A stretch of 64,000 nucleotides of DNA, from assembly GCA_914767885.1 (NCBI GenBank), contig CAJZBQ010000011.1, forward strand, positions 558,001 to 622,000, given 5' to 3'. The position numbers were made by a program, and so were the translations under genes. The notes below the pieces were generated by a model. That model had not been told where the DNA came from. It saw nothing but the letters and a program-made list of their open reading frames with translations, and made no database searches. The stretch is from Blepharisma stoltei (Eukaryota > Ciliophora > Heterotrichea > Heterotrichida > Blepharismidae). Of this stretch, positions 30,930 through 41,104 are shown in pieces. Every line of letters begins with the position of its first letter. Within the stretch, counting starts at the first letter, position 1.

Positions 30930-32955
30930 ATGGAGAGTTATTTCCACCATAAGGAAATCACAGAATATCTTACTTCCCCCCTCCATGAGCGAACAAAACC
31001 ATTGGAAAAATCCACCCTCCGTGAGATAACAAAAATTTTTTTAATATAAAGAATTTTATTGAAAAAAAAAATTAGATATTTAAGTGATAATTAATATAAC
31101 GAAATCTGTGCTAATTCTGTTTAATTTTTAAACAGTTTGCGTTTTGAAAAAAAAGTAACCCAGCGTGATCGAACAAATTTTTTTTGTTCGCTCACGGAGG
31201 GTGAGTTACAACAAGCAGACAGACTGAAGCAAATTTTGATCAAAGCACAGAAAACACATGCAGAATTTGCTATGAAATTGCAGATGATGAAAATCCATTA
31301 ATATCCCCTTGCAAATGCAGCGGATCGATGAAATATATCCACGAGCATTGCTTAAAAATCTGATTGCTATCTATCGATGAAGACCTAGATAAAGGAAAAT
31401 GCGATATTTGCAAGGTTGAATTTATCATGGACTTCGAGATCGTTACAGAGTGCAGCTGTACTAAAATTAAAGAAGGCACTGGGTCTTATATTTTGCCACC
31501 AATTTTGCTATTAGCCTTACTCCCCCCCCATCCTTGATCGAACGATTGACTGTAAAAATTCCTAAAAATTGGGGAAAATTAACCCCCATCCTTGATCGAA
31601 CGATTTTCATATCATGCAAATTTTTATATATATTAAAATATATTTGCTATCAAAAGCTTGGGAAGATGTGCATAATGAAGCTGTTTTCAGAAGCTTTGAA
31701 ACAACAGAAAGCTACAGAATCAACTATCCGAAGTGATTTAGTCATCAACCTAGGCTTAAAAACTCAATAATCTAATAAAATAGAGATTCTTTAAAATTTT
31801 TAAAAAAAACATTTTAATTCCATAAGGAACAAATTAAAATTTATACAGTTTAAAGGGGTAATTAATAAATCAAAATATTAAAAATTAGTATTTTTTATGA
31901 AATTAATTCAATTTTTTGCTTTACTCCCCCCCCCCCCTCCGTGAGCGAACAAAAAAAATTTTGTTCGCTCACGGAGGGGGGTTAATTTTTTTTTTAAAAA
32001 AAATTTATATATAAATTTTTTATAAAAAATATTTTTTTCGAAATTTAAAAAAATCCTAATTTGCAAAAATTGGGAAGCAAATATTAATTTAATTTGCAAA
32101 ATTTATGTTTTAAAACGCAATTTGTTTAAAATTAAACAGAATTAGCTCTAGATTTCATTATACTAATTATCACTTTATATATCAAAATTTTTTTCCATTA
32201 AAATTTTTTCTATTAAAAAAATTTTTGTTCACTCACGGAGGGTGGGTTTTTGGTCAAAAAATGGCGATTTTTCTAATGGTTTTGTTCGCTCACGGAGGGG
32301 GGGGGGGGGAGTTAGAAATAATTATTAATTACTCTTAAAACTCTGATTTAAAAGTAAATAAAAAAAATATATATATATATATAAAAATTTTTTCCCAAAA
32401 AATTGTTTTTAACCCTCATCCTTGATCGAACGATGGCGAGTCGCTCGATCAAAGATGGGGGGGGAGTTAGCAATACTAGCTTTCCTGATATTTTTCTTGA
32501 TATCAAAAATAAGTTTTTCTGAAAATAATCAATTTTATATTGTATTTTTACTCACAATTTGCGCAATCATCTCAGTCATAATTTTTCTCATTTTAATACG
32601 AAGCATTAAGCGTACATTTTTAATCACAAATTTAAAAAACTGGACTATTTATTCTCAAGACTTCAAAAACGAGGAAAAAGAAACCATTGAAAATAGCATG
32701 AGCGTCATTACAGATAGTCCTGGTATAGATAATGAAGGACAAAACGTAATTATTATCTCGAAAAGTCCGAGGGTTAAAGGAAAACCTATCGTTCTTCCAC
32801 AAATAAACACAAATAATTTAATCCCTATAATGCAAGATGATCAAATTGTAGGGTACAAATCAAGACAAAGCTCCCCTGTTACCTCAAGACAGTCTTCTGG
32901 GGTGTATCCAAGGGTTCAAGACTATCAATTACAAAATCAAAATCAAGATAAATAA
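30930..32955 (+). CDS. RING-CH (MARCH-type) membrane E3 ubiquitin ligase
   Basis: ATG 30930, TAA 32953-32955. Two MITE-type IESs (236 and 950 bp) leave 279 residues. After 'MESYFHHKEITEYLTTSRQTEANFDQSTENT' comes a C4HC3 RING-CH finger: CRICYE, 'CKCSGSMKYIHEHCLKIWL' (one W is TGA) and CDICK. Then come two adjacent transmembrane helices, 'ILLLALAILAFLIFFLISKI' (its codons flank the second IES) and 'IVFLLTICAIISVIIFLILI', and a polar Ser-rich tail. MARCH ligases ubiquitinate membrane proteins for endocytosis or ERAD. The zinc finger plus paired TM layout makes the family firm; substrates unknown. Confidence 0.88.
30970..31205 (+). mobile_element. IES, 236 bp: internally deleted MITE family A
   Basis: TTA at 30970-30972 and 31206-31208. 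Ends CTTCCCCCCTCCATGAGCG and the CGCTCACGGAGGG hairpin are present, but part of the core is missing compared with the 391-bp copies. Removal gives 'ITEYLTTSRQTEA' in frame. Confidence 0.82.
31517..32466 (+). mobile_element. IES, 950 bp: MITE family B with a nested family A MITE
   Basis: TTA at 31517-31519 and 32467-32469. Family B ends are CCATCCTTGATCGAACGATT, present twice at the left (about 80 bp apart) and as a hairpin at the right. A complete 391-bp family A element lies inside in reverse orientation at 31921-32311. Removal of the whole block joins two halves of a transmembrane helix in the RING-CH gene ('LLLALAILAFL'). Confidence 0.88.
31921..32311 (-). mobile_element. Nested full-length MITE family A, 391 bp, reversed
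   Basis: Flanked by TTA at 31921-31923 and 32312-32314 inside family B. Nearly identical in reverse complement to the copies at 1108 and 12977, so it inserted later than its host element. Confidence 0.88.
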
Positions 32956-33046
32956 ATAGTCTATTATATATTATATGAATTTTCTATAAATAAAGATGAT
33001 TAATAAGCTATTTATAGATAAAAATATATAAAAATTCTTATATAAT

Positions 33047-33364
33047 ATGGCTGAGTTTGATGAAGGACTTTGTGCTTGCCTTTCTGATCTCCCCAGCTGC
33101 CTATTTGTTTGCTTTATTCCTGGAGGATTTTGCTGCCTCCAAGCCAAAGCTGTTGACAAAGCTACAGGAGAAGGATTATTAGTCCCTTATATTTTTCCTT
33201 GTCTCACATTTTGTATAGGAGCTGCCTTCAACAGAGGAAAAATCAGAAATAAATACCGAATTGAAGGAAATTTCGTGACAGATTGCTTGATAGAATGGCT
33301 TTGCAGTTTATGTGCTGTTACTCAAGAATATAGAGAAGTTAACCGAAGAGAGGGAAAATCTTAA
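33047..33364 (+). CDS. PLAC8-family Cys-rich protein
   Basis: 105 residues, ATG 33047, TAA 33362-33364, no insert. The Cys-rich N-terminal block (CACLSDLPSCLFVCFIPGGFCCLQAKA) and the C-terminal 'CSLCAVTQEYREV' match the PLAC8/FCR family. These are small membrane-associated proteins involved in metal tolerance or cell-size control in plants and of unclear role in protists. Confidence 0.85.
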   Translation: MAEFDEGLCACLSDLPSCLFVCFIPGGFCCLQAKAVDKATGEGLLVPYIFPCLTFCIGAAFNRGKIRNKYRIEGNFVTDCLIEWLCSLCAVTQEYREVNRREGKS

Positions 33365-33474
33365 ATTAATAGGAAAATTTTATTCAGAATTGTTTATTTT
33401 CCTATCTTAATATAAATTTTAGCTTTATTAATGATTTATTCTATTTTTAATGAAATGTACTTATCTTAACTACC

Positions 33475-35168
33475 TTAGTCCATACTTTTCAAATCAGAAG
33501 CAACGAGGAAAGAGCAGCTAGTATTGGCCACCACAGCTTCAACAGTAACGCCTCTTGCAATTTCTGTAAGTGTCATTCCTCCTTCCCTCTTAAACTCAAA
33601 AACCCCCAGATCTGTAATAAGAGTATCCACAACTCCTCTTCCCGAAATAGGATAATTCCTGCACTCTTCTACAATCTTGGGCTTCCCTTTTCTTGTGTGA
33701 GGGGTTAAACAGACAATTCTTGATTTTCTGCTAGAAACTAAGTCCATAGTGACTCCTATGCCTTTGCCTTCACCATGGACACCCCAATTCGCAAGGTCTC
33801 CATTTTTGGAGACCTCAAAAGCTCCAACCATAATTAAACCATATAAATTAAGCCTAGTAAAAAAATTTTATTAATTATTAATAGAGAAATATTAATAGAA
33901 ATAGGATAAATCCATATGGCCACCTCTTAGAATATTCAATGAATCAAACGATGAAACAATTGAAGCTCCAGCTGCCAAACGGATCGTTGCTCTGCCAGTG
34001 TTAATCAAGTCTGGGTCTGTTTTGCCCTCTTCAGCATATCCAGCAACACCTACAACCCCTGGGGTTGAATGAATCCTTATTTTGCTTTTGTCTGGGACTG
34101 ACCGAAAAACGAGCTGTGGTAATCCTAATGCGAAATGTATATACATGCCTTCTTTGATTTCTTTTAAAGCTCTGTTAATGATTTTCAGCTTATCTGGGTT
34201 ATCAATTCTTGATAATTTTTCTTCTTCTACTAAGTGCTCTATAGGTTTTTCATATTTTTCGCCTTTTATAAGTCTTTTTACAAATACTGATGGAGTCACT
34301 ATAAAATCTGGGTCGAGTTCTCCTTCTTCGACAATCTCCTCGACCTCTGCAATTGTCACCTTAGCACACATAGCCATCTCAGGATTAAAATTTCTTGCAG
34401 TCCTTCTATAAACCAAATTCCCCTGCTTATCTGCTTTCCAAGCCTTTACAAAGGAATATTGCGTTCTTACAGACTCCTCAAACAAATGTTCAGCCCCACA
34501 GAAAATTCTTTTTTCTCTTGGGCTTGAAAAAATTTCCACTCGTTTCCCACCAGGGAAATATTTGATAGGAAATCCACCATCTTCAAAATCAGTCCCGACT
34601 CCAGTTTTTGTGTAAAAGCCAGGGATTCCAGCCCCGCCTGCCCTTATTTTGTCAGCTAAAGTGCCTTCTGGGATCACATTAAGCTCAATATGTCCATCAA
34701 GCCATTCCTTATAGACTAATGAAGAATTCGAAAGATAAGTGGTCGTTAAGCGTTTTATTTGTTGCGCCTTTATTAATGGATCAAGGCCGTGATTTGGGTA
34801 TCCAGAGCTCATTGAATATACATGAAGATTATATGAGTTTAATTCATACAGAGCCCTCAATAAATTCTCAGGAACTCCACAGGTCCCATATACCTGTTTT
34901 AAAAGAATAGCCCACTAAGGAGCATTTTTTGGTTCGCCACTCTTAAATTTGGTTAGCCAGAAATATGGTATGTCAACGAATTTGGAAAGCCAGCAATCAT
35001 CCGGCCAACCAAAAAATGCTCCTTGGTGGCTATTCTTAGTAAATAAGTATATCCACCTACTGCTATGGTTGATCCAGGCCTTATATCTTCAATAGCATCT
35101 TGTACAGACTCAAATATCCTGCACCCAAAGGAGCGCTTCAAAGTTTTGGTGAGTCGAAACATTAGCAT
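33475..35168 (-). CDS. OXCT: SCOT-like CoA transferase, copy 1, catalytic Glu missing
   Basis: ATG 35168, TAA at 33477-33475; IESs of 161 and 72 bp removed, 486 residues. Both halves of a 3-oxoacid CoA-transferase are present. The alpha part has 'PGSTIAVGGYGTCGVPENLLRAL' and 'AGGAGIPGFYTKTGVGT'; the beta part has 'RGGHMDLIMVGAFEV', 'MDLVSS' and 'GVFEFKREGGMTLTE'. SCOT moves CoA from succinyl-CoA to acetoacetate in mitochondria. At the position of the catalytic Ser-Glu-Asn-Gly motif this copy reads S-T-P-G. The first residues are Arg/Lys-rich (MLMFRLTKTLKRSF), as in a mitochondrial presequence. Tandem with copy 2. Confidence 0.85.
33835..33906. other. Short IES, 72 bp, repeat TAA(A)
   Basis: TAA at 33835-33837 and 33907-33909. 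Removal joins 'RGGHMDL' to 'IMVGAFEVSKNG', identical in layout to the uninterrupted paralogue next door, which confirms the junction. Confidence 0.88.
34888..35048. mobile_element. IES, 161 bp: short TIR MITE, repeat ATA
   Basis: ATA at 34888-34890 and 35049-35051. Terminal inverted repeats of about 35 bp contain GGAGCATTTTTTGGTT on both arms. Removal gives 'AVGGYGTCGVPENLL', which the paralogue (AVGGYRSCGVPENLL) confirms. No other copy seen here. Confidence 0.85.
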
Positions 35169-35302
35169 ATTATTAACAACTTACAGCCACGATTTATGAT
35201 ATAATACTAAATTGATTTTTTATGAATCTTATTATATAAAAATTACCTCTAAAAATTACTTTTTATTAATTCTTAGATTTTTTCAATGATTTAAATAAGA
35301 AA

Positions 35303-36757
35303 TTAATCCATCTTCTTTAAATCTGAGGCGACAAGGAATGAAGTGCCTGTATTTGCTTGGACAGAGTCTACAGAGACACCTCTAGCGATTTCGGTCAAGG
35401 TCATCCCTCCTTCTCTTTTGAATTCAAAGACTCCTAATTCTGTAATCAGGGTGTCAACAACCCCTCTTCCAGTCAAGCCATCCAAGTTGCACTCTTCTAC
35501 AATCTTAGGTTTCCCGTTCCTTGTATGAATCATAGTGCAGACAAGCTTGGACTTTCTGCTTGAAACAAGGTCCATGGCTGCTCCGATGCCTTTTTCATGT
35601 TCGCCTTCAACGTTCCAGCTTGCGATGTCACCATTTCGTGATATTTCGTAAGCGCCCATCATAATTAAATCTAAATGTCCGCCCCTCATTATATTCATTG
35701 AGTCGCATGACGATACAATTGCAGAGCCTGGCATAAGCTTAATATGCTCTCTTAGAGCGTTGATCAAATCTGGGTCTTCTTGTCCTTTTTCTGCAGGTCC
35801 TCCAACACCTAATGCACCAGGGATTGTAAGGATTTTTACTTTCGATTTGTCTGGGATCAATTTAGAGACAATGCTAATAGGGATTCCGAATCCAAGGTGG
35901 AGATACATCCCCTCTTTAATTTCTTTTAAGGCTCTTTTCGCGATTTTCAGCCTGTCTGGGTCAACTCTATCATCAGTGCCTTCATCTTCTTCTACAACTT
36001 CAGTGGGTTTTTCATATTTTTCACCTTTGATAAGTCTATTGACAAAAATCGAAGGGGTAATTATATGATCTGGGTCAAGCTCTCCTACCTCCACAATTTC
36101 TTCAACTTCCACTATTGAGACCTTTGCACAAGTCGCCATTTCTGGGTTGAAATTTCTGGCTGTTTTATTAAAAATCAAGTTTCCTTGTTTATCAGCTTTA
36201 TAGGCCTTAATGAGCGAAAATTGAGTCCTGATAGATTCCTCAAATAAATTTTCGACGCCTTCAAAACTTCTTTTTTCCTTTGGGCCTGATAGGATTTCTA
36301 CTCTTCGGCCACCAGTCATGTATTTTATTGGGAATCCTCCTTCTTCGAATTTAGTTCCTACCCCTGTTTGGGTGTAAAACCCTGGGATACCTGCACCTCC
36401 AGCTCTAATTTTGTCAGCTAAGGTGCCGCCAGGGATGATGTCGAGCTCAATGTTTCCATTTTTCCATTCTTTGTAAGCCAAAGAGCCTGGCTCAAGGTAA
36501 GTTGTAGTTAAGCGTTTTATCTGACGAGCTTGAAGAAGAAGGTCAAGTCCGAAGTCCTTATGCCCAGAACTCATAGAATAGATGCCGAGGTCCCATGAGC
36601 CTAAATGATTAAGAGCTCTTAAGAGATTTTCAGGTACTCCGCATGAGCGATATCCTCCAACAGCTATCGTTGACCCTGGAGTTATATCTGCAATAGCATC
36701 TTGTGGGTTGTCGAAGATTTTACAATACTGTCGCAATAGTCTACGCCCGCTGAACAT
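35303..36757 (-). CDS. OXCT: SCOT-like CoA transferase, copy 2, catalytic Glu missing
   Basis: 484 residues without any insert, ATG 36757. Similar throughout to copy 1, 134 bp away, so a tandem duplication. The N-terminus MFSGRRLLRQYCKIF suits a mitochondrial targeting peptide. Family blocks are intact: 'TPGSTIAVGGYRSCGVPENL', 'GAGIPGFYTQTGVGT', 'GFGIPISIVSKLIPDKSKVKI' and 'RGGHLDLIMMGAYEISRNGDIASW'. The residue that forms the glutamyl-CoA thioester is not there: Ser-Glu-Asn-Gly is replaced by Thr-Ile-Pro-Gly. Either a non-catalytic homologue or an enzyme with changed chemistry. Confidence 0.87.
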   Translation of the reverse strand: MFSGRRLLRQYCKIFDNPQDAIADITPGSTIAVGGYRSCGVPENLLRALNHLGSWDLGIYSMSSGHKDFGLDLLLQARQIKRLTTTYLEPGSLAYKEWKNGNIELDIIPGGTLADKIRAGGAGIPGFYTQTGVGTKFEEGGFPIKYMTGGRRVEILSGPKEKRSFEGVENLFEESIRTQFSLIKAYKADKQGNLIFNKTARNFNPEMATCAKVSIVEVEEIVEVGELDPDHIITPSIFVNRLIKGEKYEKPTEVVEEDEGTDDRVDPDRLKIAKRALKEIKEGMYLHLGFGIPISIVSKLIPDKSKVKILTIPGALGVGGPAEKGQEDPDLINALREHIKLMPGSAIVSSCDSMNIMRGGHLDLIMMGAYEISRNGDIASWNVEGEHEKGIGAAMDLVSSRKSKLVCTMIHTRNGKPKIVEECNLDGLTGRGVVDTLITELGVFEFKREGGMTLTEIARGVSVDSVQANTGTSFLVASDLKKMD

Positions 36758-37347
36758 TTTCTTTTATTTCAGCCATCTGTATCAGTGAAATTGTTAAAAT
36801 CAGCCTCAATAAAGGCTGAAGATTTTATGTGAAGGAATTTATAAGAATTATCAGTGTTTTTACTTGGGAAAGGGTTATAGGGGTTTTTATGATTTTTGGG
36901 TTCATTAGAAATTGATTGGTATATACTTAAGGGATTTGATGCAGATTTACGTGTAATTAAATTATTGGAGATTACTACGCAGTTGTGGGATAATTTTTAG
37001 CTGGATTTTTGAAAACAAGAAGTTTGACTTATAGGATAATTAAATGGCCATTTATTGGTTTATAGAAGATTGATCAGTAATTAAGATTTTTGGATCTAAA
37101 AACTTCTATTAAGTCAAGATTTAGATAAAATAAGCCAAAATTTTTCCTAGTTTAATGTTTTGGCCCAAAAATATTAATTTTGAGTATTATTCATTTCTTA
37201 TAAAATTCCCAGATTATTATTTCAAAAATTGTGATTTAATGGATTTCCTATTAAATTTTCAATAAAAAAGACTCCCTCATCAAAATTTTCTCTCAACTAT
37301 TTAAATAATTCAAATTACATTATTATTAGCTATTAATTAATTCCATA
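36758..37347. other. Divergent intergenic region, nothing recognised
   Basis: About 590 bp of AT-rich DNA between the SCOT copy 2 start (-) and the coiled-coil gene start (+). No ORF, TIR or long repeat seen. Confidence 0.5.
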
Positions 37348-38787
37348 ATGGCAGCGCAAACTCTTGACGAAAGGATCAATTCTCTTTCAAGCCTAGTCGA
37401 CGAGCTCTCTCAAGACCAAGAAAAATACGAGCCTTTAGTCACCCTTGTGGACAGTGTGCCGAATCTTCTAAAACTCGACCAAATCTTAAGCTCTTTTAAA
37501 AAGAAATCACGCGACCTCAAAGAACAACTTAAAGCTAACAAAGCGCTCATAAAAGCTACCAAGGACAACTTAAATACTTATGAAGACCGAGCAAAACGCG
37601 AACTAGAAATGGCTACTATCAAGCGTGACAAAGAAAACAGGATTCTTGGGACCAGGCTTGGAAACGTCGAAAATTCCTTTAAACAGCTGAGCATTGATAA
37701 CCAAGTTGTGCTGAAAACCTTAGAAATCCAAATAAAAGAAGAAGTCTGTGGGGTTGTGCAGCATGTAGAAGACGAGCTTACTGAGCAGCAAAAAGATTTT
37801 AAAGCAAAGCTAGCAACCAATCAAGAAGAAATCAAAAAATATAAGGCAAGGCTACTAGAGACGTCAAAAAAAGCTGCTGAAGAGCTGAAACAGTATGAAG
37901 AAGTCCATGGGGCAAGGATACAGAAAATGCAAAAAGAAGGCAAAGGAAATGACCCGAACCAGGCAAAAGGGAGAGAAAATATGAAAAATTGGCTGGTCCA
38001 AGAGGTGACCACAAGGCTAGAAAACGCAGTCCAGCAGTGTCATATAAAATATGAGCAGCGCTTTAAAAGCTTGAATTTAAAATACAATGAAGAACTATTA
38101 AGCTTGAGGGCTGAAGTAGAACAAGTTAGAGACAGCATTTTAAATAAAGGAGTAAAGCCTGCAGAAAGGCCTGAAACCCAGCTAGAATTTAATAATGAAA
38201 ATGCTAGGAGACTTATTAACCATGTTGCAGCATTTTCTGCATCGAGTTTGGACAATTTGTTAGAAATTGCTATGACTATTGCGGAAAATATTGAAGAAAT
38301 TGGAAATTCTCAGTCAGAAGCAGAAGAAATTTTGGCTTTTAAAGAAAATATCAAGGGGCTTAAAGAGAGCTTGGCAAACCTCGAAACAAGAATTGATGCT
38401 GACCTTTATAATATCCAAGAAAGCTTAAGAAAAGCAGGAATATCCGCTAAGGAGTTCGCAAAGCCTAATGAAAAAGTTAGAGAAGAAATTGCGAAAACCC
38501 AAAGACTTATGAAGGAAGGCGATTTAAATAAAGCAAATATAAAAAATAAAGTCGGAAAAGTAGGTGAAGAAATCTCAGAAATTGAGAAAAGGATGTTCAC
38601 ATTAGCTAGACAAAAAGGATTGAGCATTAGAGAAGAAGAAAGTCCGCCTGCAGCAGTCCAACCTCAGAATAAGCAAAATAAAAATGAAGAGGAAGAAGAT
38701 AGCGTAGACATGGGAAGCAGTGATGAAGAATCTTCAGTAAAAATAAGCTCAAGCGAAGACATTTCCTCAGAAGAAGACCTAGATTAA
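37348..38787 (+). CDS. Coiled-coil protein with acidic tail (479 aa)
   Basis: ATG 37348, TAA 38785-38787, no insert. Almost entirely helical and coiled-coil prone; residues about 270-430 form a block that is duplicated in the next gene. The C-terminus is a Ser/Asp/Glu cluster. SF-assemblin or striated-rootlet-like proteins have a similar look, but no diagnostic motif is seen. Codon use is GC-richer than its neighbours, which suggests high expression. Confidence 0.78.
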   Translation: MAAQTLDERINSLSSLVDELSQDQEKYEPLVTLVDSVPNLLKLDQILSSFKKKSRDLKEQLKANKALIKATKDNLNTYEDRAKRELEMATIKRDKENRILGTRLGNVENSFKQLSIDNQVVLKTLEIQIKEEVCGVVQHVEDELTEQQKDFKAKLATNQEEIKKYKARLLETSKKAAEELKQYEEVHGARIQKMQKEGKGNDPNQAKGRENMKNWLVQEVTTRLENAVQQCHIKYEQRFKSLNLKYNEELLSLRAEVEQVRDSILNKGVKPAERPETQLEFNNENARRLINHVAAFSASSLDNLLEIAMTIAENIEEIGNSQSEAEEILAFKENIKGLKESLANLETRIDADLYNIQESLRKAGISAKEFAKPNEKVREEIAKTQRLMKEGDLNKANIKNKVGKVGEEISEIEKRMFTLARQKGLSIREEESPPAAVQPQNKQNKNEEEEDSVDMGSSDEESSVKISSSEDISSEEDLD

Positions 38788-39101
38788 GTTAATAATTACT
38801 CTATTTAAGAGGCTTTATTTATTTCGGGATCTTTATTTACAATAAAACTACTAAACCATTTGTATAATGCAAATTTACTTTATGATATAGTTCATAGTTT
38901 AATTTAACAAATTAATTTACTTCTGAGTTCAATAATAGAAATGTCTATACAAAATGCTTTCTGCAATTATTTTAACAAAATCATTACCAAAATCATTACC
39001 AAAATCTTATTTATATAATCTTTATCCTAATAATCCTTTTTAAAGCATTACCCCATTATATTCTATTAACAAAACGGCCAACAATTTTATAGTAAAATAA
39101 A
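38788..39101. other. Intergenic spacer
   Basis: AT-rich; the last 30 bp before 39102 (TTTTATAGTAAAATAAA then ATG) match the leader of the gene at 39773, showing that the promoter region is shared by duplication. Confidence 0.55.
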
Positions 39102-39602
39102 ATGGAAGAAAATATTACTTCTGAAGCCCAGTTAGAATTTAATAATGAAAACGCTAAGAGACTTATTTATCAAGTAGCAGAATTTTCTGCGTCTAGCTTA
39201 GACAATTTATTAGAAATCGCTAAGACTACAGCGGAAAATATTGAAGAAACTGGAAATTCTCAGCAAGAAGCAGGAGAAATATTGGCTTTTAAACAGAAGA
39301 TCAAAGGGCTGGAAGAGAATTTGGCAGACCTTAAAATGAGAATAAAAGCTGACCTTTATAGCATCCAAGACAGCTTAAAGAAAGCAGAGATATCTGCTAA
39401 TGAGATTGCTGAACCTAATGAAAAAGCTGATGAAGAAATTGAGAAACTCCAAAAACTTATAATATTAGGCAATATAAACAAAACAAAAATAAAAAATAAA
39501 ATCTGGCAAGTAGGTGAAGAAATTTCAGGTATTGAGAAAAAGATGTTCACGTTAGCAAGACAAAAAGGATTGAGCATTACAGAAGAAGAAAACATAGATT
39601 AA
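39102..39602 (+). CDS. Chimeric duplicate: head of the FYVE gene fused to the coiled-coil C-terminal block
   Basis: 166 residues. The leader and first codons (MEENITSE) match the gene at 39773 (MEENIIPE). From 'AQLEFNNENAKRLI' onward it matches the 37348 gene from 'TQLEFNNENARRLI' to 'LARQKGLSI'. The acidic tail is lost. It is thus a short mosaic paralogue wedged between its two parents. The reading frame is intact and the identity clearly incomplete, so it has been kept for some time. Confidence 0.72.
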   Translation: MEENITSEAQLEFNNENAKRLIYQVAEFSASSLDNLLEIAKTTAENIEETGNSQQEAGEILAFKQKIKGLEENLADLKMRIKADLYSIQDSLKKAEISANEIAEPNEKADEEIEKLQKLIILGNINKTKIKNKIWQVGEEISGIEKKMFTLARQKGLSITEEENID

Positions 39603-39772
39603 TTGAATAATTATTCTCTTTAAATGTTTTTATTTATTTATGGGTTTTAATAAGGTACCTGCAGTAAAAACTAGGTAAAATTATATTAAATAATGAATTA
39701 TTATAATGTCTTTAAACTTAAAAATCAAATATTCAACTTCCAAAGCTGCCGGAAATTTTAAAGTAAAATAAA

Positions 39773-41038
39773 ATGGAAGAAAATATTATTCCTGAAAGCC
39801 AGAATATCATTGCTGCACAAAATGGCCCAAAGATAGAAACCACAAACAACAACGCTTGAAAAGACGAGAAACGCTGTGCAGTCTGCAATAGCAAATTTAA
39901 TAGAGTAGGAATTCCAATGCAAAAAAATTGCTGCTCGTTTTGCTTTAGGGCTGTATGCTCGAAATGCTCTGAAAATCATATAAAAGATCAGGCAACAAAT
40001 GAAAAGAAAAAAATATGTGACAGGTGCTTTGACAGCAAAATGGAAAGCGTAGATGCGAACTATTTGACACAAGAAGTACAGACAAAATCTCTTATTTTGG
40101 GAAATAATGAAAAACAGCTGCATGAAGGGGCAAAAATGCTAATGCAAGAAAAACATCATAGAGAAGAAGCTGAAAAAAAGGCAGCTGAATGGGAAAGGAA
40201 AATAATTGAACAAGAAGAAGATGAAATTTTACTTAGAAAGCAGCTTGAGGAAATAAAATCTAAAATCGCAGAGGTAAAATCTCTAAAAAAGCAAAACAAA
40301 TCAGAGGTAAATGATTTAAAATCAAAAATAAAAGAAAAAGTTGAAACAAGAGAGCAATTAGAACAAAAAATTACAGAACAAAACGAAGAAATCAGCAACA
40401 CACAAAAAAATATTGAAGAAACTAAACAAGCTATTAGTAATAAAGAAGAGTCCATAACAAATCTTAAAAAAGAACTGGAAAATAAAGAAGAGTTCGCAAA
40501 AGAAGCAGAAAAAATCAAACAAGCCAAAGGCGAAGAAGTAAAAGCCCTTAAAAAACAAAACCAAGAAAAAGCTATAGAAATTCTAAAAGCAAAAGAGATG
40601 GTCGATTTTCAAATTTCTGACATAAAAAAACTTAAAGAAAATCTATCAGTTCTTAATAATAATGGAGAAAAGCTAGAAGAATCCTTAAAAGAGCAAAACC
40701 ACATCGTCAATGAATTAACCGCAACTATTCAAGAGCTTAATTTAAGAGGCAAAAAAGCTCAGGAGTTATTGGAAAAAAGAAAAGCAAAGAAAAAAGAATT
40801 AAAATCAAAAATCCAGGAACTGAAAACTTCTGAGGAAATAAAAATTGAAGAAAATAAAAAATCAGAACTTGATGCACAAAAAATAATGGAAGATATAGCG
40901 AAAAATAGAAAAGAAATAGAAATAAAGCAAAAAGAAATATTAGAAATTAGAGAAATTATGAGACAAAATGAGCTTGCTAAAAAATCAAGTCAGGAGCCTT
41001 TAGAAAATAACCCTTGCAGCAATTGTTCAGTATTTTAA
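39773..41038 (+). CDS. FYVE-type zinc finger plus long coiled coil (421 aa)
   Basis: ATG 39773, TAA 41036-41038. The TGA in 'NNNAWKDEKRC' is Trp and joins the finger to the rest. Residues 35-85 form a FYVE-related eight-Cys finger: CAVC, then 'KNCCSFCFRAVCSKC', then CDRC. The canonical RRHHCR basic patch is absent, so PI3P binding is doubtful; it may be a rabphilin/FYVE-related variant. Residues about 100-405 are a continuous coiled coil, ending Cys-rich (NPCSNCSVF), which could be lipidated. Confidence 0.75.
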
Positions 41039-41104
41039 TTTTATAATATTTTTATTTTCAAAATTGCTTATTAAATTAATTTATAAATTTCATCATATAA
41101 ATAA

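Noticed and set aside
32422-32955. Separate small membrane-protein gene starting near the MITE
   Set aside because: Its apparent start codons lie in MITE sequence; removal of the element fuses it in frame to the RING-CH domain, giving a standard MARCH layout.
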